From Oehlia diaphana (Eukaryota; Glomeromycota; Glomeromycetes; Glomerales; Glomeraceae), in contig QZLH01000048.1 in NCBI GenBank assembly GCA_003833135.1, forward strand, positions 4,279 to 64,950: a stretch of DNA of 60,672 bases. Reading direction: 5' to 3'. Below the pieces are notes generated by a model, which ran no database searches, was not told the origin of the DNA, and was given only the letters and a program-made list of their open reading frames with translations. Position 1 is the first letter of the stretch. Each line of letters opens with the position of its first letter. Below are positions 8,801-20,946 of this stretch, in pieces. The position numbers and the translations under genes are program-made.

Positions 8801-10744
8801 ACGCTCTGTTCTTATTTTTTATTTTTATTTTAGGGAGGTTATAGTTTGAATGATGTTCAGTAATTATAAGGTGGTGCAATAAAAAATTAATTTTACCCTA
8901 GGAGTCAGGTTTTAGAGTGATGAAACACGCTGATTCTCTCATAAGAGTTGTCACATCGAATCAGGTTTCATGATTAGTATGTTAGTATCAAATAAGGTTA
9001 GTAATAAAAACACGTGATAAACAAAAATAAAATACAACTTCAAATTGTAACTTCTGTTTATTAAGTCGAATAGCTCAGCTATTTATAAGAAATTAAAGTT
9101 GATCATTTCCTTTTAGAACTATGATGTAATAAATGACATCATATGCCCAGTTTAGACTCATGTGACAGGAGTATTACAAATTCCCTTTTATATTTAATTT
9201 TTAAATGATCTGCGTTACTGTCCATTCTTGAATTACATTCCTTTTAATTCTTGTAATTCCTATAATTCCTGCTCTACCTACGACTTCCATTTTCATTAAT
9301 TTATGCTTGGTTTTTGGCAGTTATAGCAAGGTTGATAGGACGTCTTAAATGTATGTTATTATAGTCTTAAATTTAGGTTAAAACTTAAATAGAAACTAAT
9401 TGGTTAGTATTCGTTAGTTTAGAATCGAATACCTGCAACTATAATTATAAATTTCTGTATATTTGTATTGTTTTTTACAAATTTAATCGCTAATAAAAAA
9501 CAAAAAACAAATCAGCCTATATGTGTATAAGTTTAAAAAAAATTTATTATATAAAAGTTTAAAAAGTTTATATAAATGTATAAATAAGTTTATTTTAATT
9601 GATTATTTTATTTTTTTATTCTACTTACTGTTACTATCCAATAATTTTATTATTATGCTAATATATAGTAATATGAGATAACAACAATTATGTAAAATCT
9701 GCATGAACTTAAAATGGTGCATATTTATTGGTCAATTTGTGTCACGATATTAGTAAATGTTATACAAGGCTACACAGTTTTCCAATCACTTGATAAAAAA
9801 AATGGTTTTATCAAATAAATAAAATATGACCACCTTTGCTATCTTAAGTAAATTTGCAGGGGAGACAAAAATTACATTATTTTTTAATAATATATGTATT
9901 ATAGACTTTTTAAGTCATTTTGTTTTAAAGGATTACATATACATTTATTATACTTATAATTAAACTAATTAAACTATTAAAAAAAAGAATTTAAATTAAT
10001 TCTGGAATAGAAATGATGACTTAAAGGTGACACTGATGTCTGATGGCGAAGAAACATATTGGTAAATTGTAATAAAATTATTTATTTATAATAATAAATA
10101 CATAAAAAAAAAATAATAAATGACGTAATCTAGTTCGACTTCCACAAAAAGTTGATTTCAATAAAATCATCAACTATTAATAGATAACATACAAATATTT
10201 TTACTTCTAATACCAAAACTAAACTACCACACGCTATAAAAATGGGAATTAGGAAGCTAAAAAAATATAATTCAGACAAATTGATACGTGAAACAAATAC
10301 GTAATTATGGGTCTGAAGATTTATAAAGATACAAGCAAATGAATCGAATAAATCATTCGTAAACTATCATCCCTTATTTCCCTTTTTTTGATTGTTTGGT
10401 TTACCACACCAAGAAATAATAAAAAAACTTTTTTCATGACATGCCCTTATTTTAAGAGAACTAAGGCAAAGAGTGCGAATAATCTTGGTTGGATAGAAGT
10501 TTCAAAGCATAATGTTCCATTTTTGAAACGATGTATACCGCATGTGGGATGAACCGATAAATTGATTCTTGGGGTAGCGCCTCCTTTTTTATGTGTTATG
10601 AAATGGTAATCAACTATGGAATAAAATTCCCATTAGTTATTTTTCAGCAAAATATTAAGAATTTCACCGTCGTCTAAAGCGATAAAGAACGAAAGTCAAA
10701 AAGACAATTATATGAAGCGACTTAAAATAAAATGAGATAGAATA
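8801..10744. other. Gene-free region left of UPF2
   Basis: No open frame of coding character, tRNA or clear repeat is visible. The left part, to about 9300, has slightly higher GC and may be more LINE relic. The part nearest UPF2 (10080-10744) should contain its 3' UTR. Confidence 0.5.
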
Positions 10745-13700
10745 TTATAAATACCTATCGTTGGAGTAGGCCATACCTCCACCTCCACCGTGATGGTGAA
10801 GCATTTTACGACCTTTCTGACCACGACGATTACTTTGATACGTTACTTTCATTCCACTACTAATTAAAGACTGTTCAAGAGCAATTCGTTGATTTTGCTC
10901 TTCTCTTTCCTCATAATTTAATACCAACTTCTTGAGCTGTTGTTGCTCTTCACGTTCAGCTTCCTGTTTAGAGCGCGTATTAACTGCTAAAGCACTGTCT
11001 GATGGAACTTCCATCGTTTTCCTTCCTTTCTTTGTTAATAAAGTAAACGCGACATTACCATCTAAAAAGTCTGAAACTTTATCAGAACCCTTTAGATACA
11101 TAGGAATTGCCACATCTAACATGGCGGGTTTACGTTCATATTTACGAGACTCCATACTCTCAGTCATCATTCTGCTGAACTCTCTTTCAAATTCTTCGTC
11201 TTCTTCAGTAGGAACTTTCTCCTGTCTATTTGTATGAACAATAAGTTCATCATCTCCTCCTTCGTCGTTGACTTCATCAGTTTCGGGCTATAATAAAAAC
11301 CATCATATTACCCAATATACAATAAATGAGTTATTGTCCTAGTAAAAACTTACTTCTTCTTCAGCTCCTTCTGCGTCATCACGTTCTCTATCTATTTCTT
11401 CATCTTGACCTTCATCATCGTCGTCATCATCTGAAGATGACATTTCGCTTTCTTCCACGCCATCCTCCTGACTTTTTGATGTACCCTGGGCATCTTGTAA
11501 AGCCATATGATTTTCCATAAGCATCTTGTCTACTTCTCCTGCAGCTTCTTCGTATGTTTTATACATGGTCATTCCTGGTCTTAGCATCTAGTAAACACAT
11601 ACGAATTAAGCAAATGGAGAAATTATGATTATTTAATATAAATTACTTCTTTTTTATACCTCAAACAAATCAGCAACCATAAATTCGATGTCCATAGGAA
11701 GTCTTTGTTTTGTAAGGATATACATCTGCAAAAAAAAAAATTTGATTGAAAAAATGTATATAAAAACTACTATTTTTAAAGTTAGCTCAAGAAGATAAAG
11801 TATACCTGAAAGAAAACTAGAAAATCATCCAAACGCTTCATAGAACTACCTCGATCGAAGCACATACCGCATGTGTCGAGCAAAGTACAACACAAACGGA
11901 TGCGAAAGAAATCAACTGGAGCGTCTAAGTGATTAATACGGTTTGGGGCGGGACGACCAAACTCTAAAAAAAAAAAATAAACATTAAATATAGAAAAAAC
12001 AAAACTCAAACCCAGAAAGCGTATTACAACAAAAAAACAAAAAAAGAATGATTAATAAATGTACCGTGACCCAAAGTAGTAATGGAATAAAGAGTTTCAA
12101 AAATAACGGCCGATTCTACCATTCGGTAATTATAAAGTTCGCCAAGATATTTAACAGTTGCAATACGGCGTTGATTGTGCTTAAAAATGTTTTGCTAGTA
12201 AAAGGCAATTTACAGCAATTTAGTTTTGCGCATATTATATGTATATAATTCACATACTTACCTCTAAACCGATCCTAATATCCTCAATAACTCTATCAAC
12301 TAAGGCTACACCAAAATCAGAATGATAACGATGCAAGCCTGAAGCAAGAATAGCCATTAAATGTATGTTACTATATTTAATTTTCCACACCTTGGAGAAA
12401 CATTTTTCTAAAACCCTGTACACCTATTGTTAAATTTTGTAAATTTTGTAAACAGAATATATTATTTATTTTCATTACAATATCTAAGTAGTAAAATCCT
12501 TACTTCTTTATCTTCCCAGTTTAATTTACGAAGCAATTTGAGAATTTTCTCAACAGTTTTCTTGTTAAGGTCAGAATAAACTAGCTTACGAATGTATTGT
12601 TCCATAACCGATCGCTCCTTCTTAGCGATCGCGGTTCGGTCAGGTGGATTACACTAGATTTAATGAAAAATAAATATGTAATAAGTTTTAACAAATTATA
12701 GGAAAAATTCTTGTCTATTTAAAAGTCTTATACCTGGTAATATGCGTTTTCAACCATCAAGAGCTGTCGACTATCAAGATGTTGGACGCTTTTCTTTCTC
12801 ATCATTATTTCCAACTAAAAAGTGGTGATAAAAAAAAAATTAATTATAAAGAATTTAATATGTGCATCAATCTTGTTCAAAAAACTACTTGCCATATTAC
12901 TCATTCTGGTACTTGTCTCAGGACTCTTAAATAGAAACCTTCCACATGTTTCCAGCAAATTGCAAGCAACATCAATGTTTTGATTCGAAAAATCATCGAG
13001 TAATACTTTAAGGCAATGGAAAATTATATGTTGTGGTGTAATTCTGAATTTTGTTAATTCAGAGATATATCGAATATTCTTGAAAATTGTTTAAAAAAAA
13101 AACTTATAAGTAATTCTTACCAAAAAACGCTCTTAATGAGATAAATGAATACAACCTTAATTTTTATTTCGAGAAAATCATTCGTTTTCTTTTTTTGCAT
13201 GGATTTGAATTCGCCTTCCAGCTAAAACATAAATTTTAATAAATGTATTTGCATACATTACTAAACAAAAATGACCTATAGAATTAAAAATGTAACTCAC
13301 ATAATGCAAAACTGCTTCAGTGATGTCTGGATAATGCGGATTAAGCGTTGCAATTAAGCGCGAGTAATAAGGAAGAAGGTCAAGTCTTGTTCGAGGTACT
13401 CCTGTTGTTAAAGTCTATATATTTATTATTATAAATTTGAATTATAATCAAAAGTGATAAACAAATAAAGATAATTATTTATAATAAATTATTACTTTTA
13501 TCAATTTATTTCTGGATGCCTTGGAATTTAAATAACAAAAATCAACTGCTGCTTGATCAATAAGGTCACGGTTAATCATATTAGGAAGACGTGACAACAA
13601 AGAATCAAGTTGGGCCAATGTGCCGCTTTTGTTAGTCAATTCGTTATCCGTTTTTGTAGATGGTGAAGCCTGAACATCTTGATCTTTTTCTTTAGCCTCT

Positions 13701-15774
13701 TCCTCTAAATTTTTCCCATCAATCTCTTGATCCTCATTCGCAATTTTTATATCACCCTTATCATCTTCGCCATTTCTTCTTTTTTCGTCATCAGACTGAT
13801 TATTTTCAACTTTTTCCTCGTCTTCCCTGTCTTCCTTGTCTTCCTTTTCGAGTATATTAATGGATTCATCTTTCTCAATATCCGCATCATCTTTCTTGCT
13901 ACTGGACTTGACCTCAAGAAGGACGCCAGGTACCAATGTTTTAAGGTCTATGAGATTCTCGTAAAAACTACGTGCATCTTCATCTTCCCAGATACTGCTG
14001 GTAACAATATCCTTAATTAAATAATGAAAATTATTATCAATATTAAGCCGCGTAATTTCCATTGTTAAAACATATAAAATAAAAACCTCTTTCTCGTTGG
14101 TAAAAGATCCATCACGTATAATTGTACCACTTATTTTTGTAGTACCCTCATCTTCAGGCAAATCGGGCATCTCAAGATCCAAAGAATCCGCCAAACTATA
14201 ATATAAATTTCATATAATATAAATTTCAATAACTAAGCAAATGATTTAATTTAAAATGAATAACATATAATTAATTACACTTGAACATTTTGCAAAAACT
14301 TATCGAAAGCTTTCACGACTTTTTCGTAATTCTGCTTTGTTTCTTCTGGAATTTCTCCTCGAGTAATATAATATTCGTGGTTGCTACGATCCAATGCCTT
14401 GATTTTCTGTTATTCCGTATGAAACAAAATATTAATGCATGCAATACTTAAAAAAAAATACGTTTAAAAACAAATGGTACCTGATGGTCTTCAGTTAAAT
14501 GCTTTTCCACGCCATTGAAATAACTGACCAATAAAGATTTGAAAAGAGCTCGTTGAGATTCATTCACAATTTGGTTTTCGCTGGCGTTTATGATATCTTT
14601 ATCACCATTAACCGATGAGTTGTGACCGTTCACGACTGGGAGTATATCTTCACCGTTTTCATTGGATGCGATAGATGTTTCATCGCGATGACTTTTACGA
14701 CCGACCGTACCGAGCATTTCCGTGCCAAAGTATTTGATGAAGGATACTGCCAACGGTAAGTTGACATGTTTGTAGTCATGAGAAAGCTGTTCATATTCAA
14801 GAAACAGACACTTGTTCAACAATGCCTGGCTCAAATTGGTTATCGACAGTGGAAATCATTTATACAAAGGGAGTATACGACAAACCAAATCTTTCAACAC
14901 AGTATACATGAAACCTTCCCCGGAAGTCTTTGTCTCTTTGGTCTCTTTCTCTTTGATCGGACCGCTGACGAACCCGGCAACATTTTCTTTGACACCATTC
15001 ACGCTTCCGGCTCCTACTGCCGCGCTTCCACTATTTGGCGCTGCAATTCCGTCCTCAACATTTCTAAGGACGCCTATCAACCATAATTCACCTGCGATTC
15101 TTAACAAAATCCGTTGTTTCGCAATTCGTGCAGACTCCTCTTTTTCACGTTGTTCATGACTAAGAGCCGCAAGCTGTTGTTTACTTTGAGGAGCAAGAGA
15201 ACGAGCTAACATATGCGTCAAAAATGGGGTAAATGTATCCGGAAATCGCTGATGCAAAGCGGAAATCACCTAAAGGTAGTTGGTTTCAAAAAATTTACAT
15301 TTCAGATTACATTTCACTATAGATACTAAAATAAAAAGTCTAATTTAAATAAATCGAAACTTACTTCAACAGTAGCCCAAACATCTGCTGCTGACTTACA
15401 TTTTTGTAATCCTTCGACCACAGCAACAACCACTTCGGAAATATATTTTTCAAGGGTCAATGTTTTAATATCTTTTAATAGTTGTTGTTGGTGTTCTGCT
15501 GATAATTGAGATTTACACTTTTTAATGAACGTGTTGTTCTTTTTTATATTTGAGTCGAGATTTTTGAATGCAGAAGAATCTAATAGCAATTAAAATAATA
15601 TACATATGCACATATGACATAATGTAAATAAGAATGAGTATAAATCACTTAATAAAACTAAGATAAACGATTTTTATACACACCAGGTTTCCCTTGTCTC
15701 CAGGCTAATAGATTTACATTTCTTAATTCTTGACGTCTTTCGTTTTTTGCTACTGCTTCTGCCTCGGTTTCCAT
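10745..15774 (-). CDS. UPF2: UPF2, nonsense-mediated mRNA decay factor
   Basis: Bridges UPF1 to UPF3 and the exon junction complex in nonsense-mediated decay. Exons in transcript order: 15684-15774, 15365-15579, 14886-15269, 14481-14786, 14279-14406, 14087-14195, 13496-14011, 13301-13414, 13156-13221, 12893-13078, 12734-12814, 12504-12653, 12262-12423, 12065-12194, 11806-11963, 11660-11725, 11354-11587, 10745-11287. This gives 1212 aa (human about 1270). Three MIF4G domains are visible: the first covers about residues 30-340, the second starts at IWEDEDARSFYENL, the third includes RRIATVKYLGELYNYRMVES and APVDFFRIRLCCTLLDTCG. An acidic tract (SSSDDDDDDEG) and the C-terminal UPF1-binding segment (DEEFEREFSRMM, MLDVAIPMYLKG) follow. 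One intron (12815-12892) has a GC donor. The leader is probably spliced, with a donor near 15898. The long lysine-rich animal N-terminus is absent. Confidence 0.95.
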
Positions 15775-16162
15775 TCCTGAAAGAAATTTTTGTTCCTAAA
15801 TATTTAACTGTGAATAAAATTTGTAAGCAGCTTGGTACGAGTTATTTATTACCGTTTAAGCCTCTATAAAATCAAGAGTGCCTTTTTATAATTCTTACCT
15901 CTATTGTATTTTGATCCTTTTGAACTTGTTGTTTTGTTTGTTGTTTATCGAAAGTACTTCGGACATTTCAGCGAAAAAGAGAAGAAAACTAGGAAATGCG
16001 CCGCTAGTACTTAAATACCGAATAAAACGCAGTTTTTTTAAATCATATATAAAAAGTTATTAAGGCGCAGTTTCACTCCTTGAAAAGTCACATGTAAACT
16101 CGTATATAAATAGCTCTGGACAAAAATCATAATCGGATACTATATTTCTAGACATAAGAATA
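15775..16162. promoter_or_regulatory. Divergent UPF2/DIB1 promoter region
   Basis: The 388 bp between the two start codons serves both genes. On the DIB1 side a TATA-like TATATAAATAG lies at 16103-16113, about 50 bp before the ATG. On the UPF2 side, a donor (GTAAGAAT at 15898-15891) and an acceptor (15777-15778) just before the first ATG suggest a 5' UTR intron. Confidence 0.55.
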
Positions 16163-16958
16163 ATGTCGTATTTTCTTCCTCATTTGACTAATGGTATGTG
16201 GTATATTATGTTTAACTCGACTTTATCGGTTATTTAAACATTTTTTTTTTAATTCTTTCAGGTTGGCAAGTAGATCAAGCTATTCTATCTGAGGAAGATC
16301 GTGTGGTTGTTATTAGATTTGGACACGATTGGGTATTCACTATATTCAGGAAATTATGTTGAGACATTAATTTTTATTTCTAATGCCCTTAATCTTTAAT
16401 ATTAGGATCCTACTTGTATGAAAATGGATGAGACTTTATACGGCATTGCAGAAAAAGTAAAAAACTTCGCTGTTATTTACTTGGTAATTATTTTACTTGT
16501 TTGTACTATTATTACTTGAGAGAGAAAGATCATTTATATTCTAATTCTTTTAGGTTGATATTACGGAAGTCCCCGATTTCAATAAGGTTGATTGATTTAT
16601 TTATTTATTTTAATTTCTTGTTCTAACCCATTTTTTCTTTTTTAGATGTATGAACTTTATGATCCTTGCACTGTTATGTTCTTTTTTCGCAATAAACACA
16701 TCATGATTGATTTAGGAACTGGGAATAATAATAAAATCAATTGGGTTAGTTCTTTTCTATAAATTTGTTTTTTTCCTTACAAGGAAAATGATATGAAATT
16801 ACGCATATAATATTCTATATTTATCTTCATTTTATAATTAGGCTTTGGAAGATAAGCAAGAACTTATAGATATAATAGAGACCGTATACCGTGGTGCAAG
16901 AAAAGGAAGAGGGTTGGTTGTTTCACCTAAAGATTATTCAACGAAATATAAATATTAA
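16163..16958 (+). CDS. DIB1: DIB1/TXNL4A, U5 snRNP thioredoxin-fold protein
   Basis: A small subunit of the U4/U6.U5 tri-snRNP that contacts Prp8 and must leave before spliceosome activation. Six exons: 16163-16193, 16262-16332, 16406-16483, 16554-16586, 16646-16744, 16842-16958. They give exactly 142 aa, the usual length of the family. Near-invariant stretches are visible: MSYFLPHLTNGWQVDQAI, VVVIRFGHDWDPTCMKMDE, VDITEVPDFNKMYELYDP and VMFFFRNKHIMIDLGTGN. It has the thioredoxin fold without an active CxxC, as is normal here. It is divergent from UPF2. Confidence 0.98.
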
Positions 16959-17666
16959 TTAAATTGATAAATATATATTGAGTATATAAGTATATAATTA
17001 AATGGATATGTTATTCTAGTACTGAATATTTAATACAAATAATGGACTTTGGAATTTTCAATTAATTTATTAGATAATCCGATATAAATTAAAGAAAAAA
17101 ATATTGGTATAATGATTGTAATTTTGCCAGGATCATTCAGCAGTTTTATATTAATATGAAAACATAAGGGATTGCTGTATTTAGCATCTTAAAGACCAAA
17201 CCTTTCAATTTTAAATTAAATTGGTTTTGATTTATAAAAACCTATTTAATCTACATATAAATATTTTGAGACTATTAACTAAATTTTTTTATTGCTTATA
17301 AATTGTAAATTAAATAATTGTAAACAAATCTTTTATTTATAAAGTATTTTTAAACCAAATATGGAATTAATTATATTAAGCTTAATTAAAAGCTGTAAAA
17401 ATATATATAATATACAAATTTTATATATAAAGTCTGTACAAAATTTTGGTTATATGTTAAATTTATATACATTGAATTTCTAATCTAACAATTATATAAA
17501 TTAATTATCATATATCTTTTAAAATAAATAAAATAATGTAAAATTATAAAGATTTTAATAATAAAAATAAAACTTTAAAATATTATTATAAATTAATATT
17601 ACTGTATAATGTAAGTCATAATACTTTTTTTATATAGTATTCCCTTTTTTTTAAAAAAAAAATCTC
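16959..17666. other. Gene-free AT-rich spacer after DIB1
   Basis: Very AT-rich sequence without coding character, presumably including the DIB1 3' UTR. No structured repeat is recognised. Confidence 0.5.
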
Positions 17667-18636
17667 TATGGTAGCTGTCACCTATAAATCACACTAATAT
17701 TATGTAACTTTAAACTTTTATAATTCATAAACTAAGCAATATAAAAAAAATCCAAACCGATAAAATGATAGAGCAACATTAACTGCACATTTCTATCAGT
17801 TTATTTTATAAGATTTAATAATAATACTAGGAAACGAAAACTGTTGTAAGTCTGGAGTGAAAGATTTTGTACAAAAATCCAAATATCTTTAAAAATTCAA
17901 TTTGTACAAAAAATCTGATATTCCTAAAAAAATAAAAATAAAAAATAAAACATTAGAAACGTTTCTTTAAAGTTAAACAATAAGAAAAGCTCTCACAAGT
18001 TACAATTTACCTTTAAAAGTACGCCATGTACAAAAAACCTGCATTCCTAGATAAAAGAAAATAAAAATGAAATGTTAAAAACGTTTTTTTAAAGCAAAAC
18101 AAATAAAAAACAACTCACCAGTCTGATATGTATAAGAAATCCAGAAACCTATATATTCAGAAAAAAAATAAGAAAGTCATTTAAAAGAAAAATATACTTA
18201 CTAGCCAAAATCTAAAAAAAAGGTAATCATAACTTGTTTATTTTTGATGTAGCATGAAATTTCAATACACATTCTGTGCAGACTAATCAGAAATGACGTA
18301 TGCAGACAACTAGAAATCGTCACGTAATACTAATTGTTTATGACTTTTGTAATTTATATAGTCTTTTGCTATGCACCAAATAATTAAGCAATATTATAGA
18401 TCAAAAGTTGATAATTTTAATAAGTGATAATAGTAAAAATAGAAAATTTCAGACTAGTTTGCATGAAATTTTTATGAATTCCACAAAAATTTCATAGAAT
18501 ATTAGCAAAAAAATTTTTGCCGCTTACATACCAAAAATTATATTTAAATAAAGTACTATAAAAATAAATTACACAATATAAATAAATAGATTTTTAAATT
18601 TTTGGACTGTGTGATTTATAGATGACAGCCACCATA
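17667..18636. mobile_element. TIR element, about 970 bp, non-coding
   Basis: Inverted ends of about 28 bp: TATGGTAGCTGTCACCTATA, continuing AATCACAC, at the left; at the right the complement of TATGGTGGCTGTCATCTATA, continuing AATCACAC. The only differences are transitions. TA dinucleotides sit at both ends, so a TA target duplication is possible. The interior has short near-repeats (AAATCCAAATATC, CCTGCATTCCTAG, GTACAAAAA) and no open frame. A 37-bp segment at 17823-17859 is shared with 48299-48335. Confidence 0.75.
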
Positions 18637-18863
18637 TTTTCTTTTAATTTTATTATATAAGAGTAGGATATATATTAATTATTTTAATTAGTAAATTGCC
18701 ATCTAAAAAGTAATTTAATTCTTGATAAAATCAAAATATTTTTAAAAACCAATTGTAAATATATTATAAAAATTTTTTGCATTCTTTTTTAAAGACTTTT
18801 GATTTTATTTATTATAGTATATCTTTATGTTATTTAATTATTTTATGTTTAAAATTATAGAAA

Positions 18864-19540
18864 GGTTGATCACCCTTGGTTCATTGGTTAGTCTGTGAGT
18901 TTCCTCATAAAGTCTGATTATGATGAGGATGCAAGTTCAATTCTGGTTGATTACAGAATCTGCACTGAATTTTACTGTATGCGAAAATACCATCTCGTTG
19001 AAATGGAGGTATAAATTAATGTGGACTGCATTATGGTGTATTAGTGTGTACAGTTAGGCTGCACATTTAACAGAGAGTCATGATGTCCTCTGTTTTGAGC
19101 CTGAAATAATGGTAAGTCGATTGTCCTGTCTAGGTAGTCACTGCTTATAACTGCTTAGGTGAACTCTTGTCTTGGTGATCACTCCATGATATCACTAAGG
19201 GTATGGTGAACTTTACTGCAAGGTTCACATACTAGATGGAGTTCATAGATGATAAAGTCTTAGGTGCAATATCTTTGTGGTAGTTTACCTTCTAATAGGT
19301 TTAGACCAACTATGATGTTCGTCAGCTTACAGATATATAAGGTTCTGAGGTGAGGTTCGATTCTTCAACATGTTTGGTATATTGGTGATGAACTCTGGGT
19401 GGCTAAGGTAAGTTACTTATAATATAGGAGGGATCCTATACCCTCTGTCAAAGCTTACTGTTCTGGTAGTCACTATTATACTACTAGGAGATTGACAACT
19501 GTGATAGGCAGCAGGGTAGGTTGAAAAAGCAAATATTGTA
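18864..19540 (+). mobile_element. tRNA-derived SINE candidate
   Basis: The island has visibly higher GC than its flanks. Its start reads like a tRNA: an A-box-like TTGGTTCATTGGTTAG at 18876-18891 and a B-box-like GCAAGTTCAATTCTG at 18931-18945, spaced as in tRNA genes, with a stem-loop (TCCTCATAA ... TTATGATGAGGA) where an anticodon arm would be. A non-tRNA body of about 580 bp follows, with repeated GGTGAACT and TGGTAGT words. It is too long and imperfect for a working tRNA. The right border near 19540 is judged from composition only. Confidence 0.5.
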
Positions 19541-20797
19541 ATAGAAATTTTGAAAAAATTATTATTTTTAATATGATATTTGATCTTTTTTTATTTAGAA
19601 ATGGTTTGATTTTTAATAAACATCACACTCAGCTGATTAAACATCACAATGACCTAAATCCTTAATTTTACCGATCGGCAAATATGTAATATTAATAATA
19701 ATTAATTTTGTTTTAGGTATAATTATAATACTTTAAAAAATTAAAAAAAACAGATATTTTTATAAAATAATATTGATAAATTCACAAATATTTATTGTGG
19801 TGGTAATTGGATTAACAATCAAATAATTTATTATAAACATAAGTAACTAGTTTAAAATAATGTAATATAATATAATATATCTGATACTGATCTTAAAATA
19901 TTAAATATATTTTCTTTTTAAAATATAATAAATGATATTTAATGCTTTTTTATCAAAAAAAACTCAATTGTATATTTTTTAAAAAGGTTTATTATATTAT
20001 TTATTAATAATATCTATCTCTCAGAAGTCTGTTATCTTAAAAGTTTGTTATATATCCCTATCCTGATTTTCTAAAAGACATCTTTTAATCTATTGCAAAC
20101 CCTTCTACTCTGATTTTCTGAGGGGTATAACAAGATATTTTTTAGAAGTTTATTGCAGGCTCTTGATCTATTATTCAGGTTTGTAAAATTTTAATATTAT
20201 TTGTTTAATATACATTATTATATTAAAATTAAAATCTCATTGAATTTTAAATACATTTAGGTTTTTTACAGAAAGTTAGTTGTTAATTATGATATAATTC
20301 CTTTTTTCACTCTTTTAACAAATTCAATTATTTTAGCAAATAATAATATAATTTCAAAAATATATCATGCAATAGTACATTTATATTTTTAAAAAAAGAA
20401 ATCTGTTATAATGGTACAAACTGAAAAAATATCATATAATTTAGCAAATGAAAATTCCAGCATTACAATTTCACAAAAGATAAGTAGGTAAATAAGAATA
20501 ATCACTATGGTAAAAAATATAGGTACATATATAATTTAAATAAGTTTCAAAAATTAAACATTTATTTTTTTTCAACGGTTATTATTTTATAAATTATTTT
20601 TTTACAAATTTTTTATTACGAAGTTATATGATATATATTACATCTCCTATTTTTAATTCAAAAAAAAAGAAATTTTAAATTGACAATATCATGATTAAAG
20701 AAAAATCAAAATTTTGAGTTGTTATTTCATTATATAATATATACAATTATACGCCATCATATATATGTGTATATATGTCCCGTGTTATATATCTTTT

Positions 20798-20946
20798 CTA
20801 CAATAACCCGACTAGCCGAGTATTCCCCGCTTCGATACCTTTTGCTCTGACAGTATCCTCCAACCTCCTTAACATGTCAATATCCAATGCCAACAATTTT
20901 ATATCTGGTTTTCCACTAAATTCAGCGATGTATTTATTTCAGTTAA
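20798..20946 (-). pseudogene. Coding-like fragment, minus strand, unrecognised
   Basis: An island of balanced composition in an AT-rich gap. On the minus strand it reads YIAEFSGKPDIKLLALDIDM, then a charged LRRLEDTVRAKGIEAGNTRL, then VGLL and a TAG stop: about 47 residues with normal amino-acid mix. No start codon or convincing splice acceptor is seen upstream, so it looks like a gene or transposon remnant, or a terminal exon whose partner is lost. I do not recognise the family. Confidence 0.35.

Noticed and set aside
10010..10050. Sequence resembling a C/D box snoRNA (ATGATGAC ... TCTGATGG)
   Set aside because: The boxes are only about 25 nt apart and no terminal stem is visible.
10745..10756. 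Possible donor AGGTATTT at the very end of UPF2
   Set aside because: The stop TAA comes two codons later and no further conserved C-terminal sequence is seen downstream.
13119..13155. Strong GTAAGAA donor that would extend a UPF2 exon to 101 nt
   Set aside because: It breaks the frame and gives a stop in the next exon; the GTTGTA donor at 13154-13155 keeps the frame and matches the family.
14787..14885. In-frame TGA at 14856-14858 suggesting a broken UPF2
   Set aside because: A 99-bp intron (donor GTTTGT at 14885, acceptor at 14787) removes it and joins VLKDL to LSHDYKHVNL as expected from animal UPF2.
14766..15159. Two plus-strand ORFs of over 100 codons
   Set aside because: They lie antisense to well-supported UPF2 exons.
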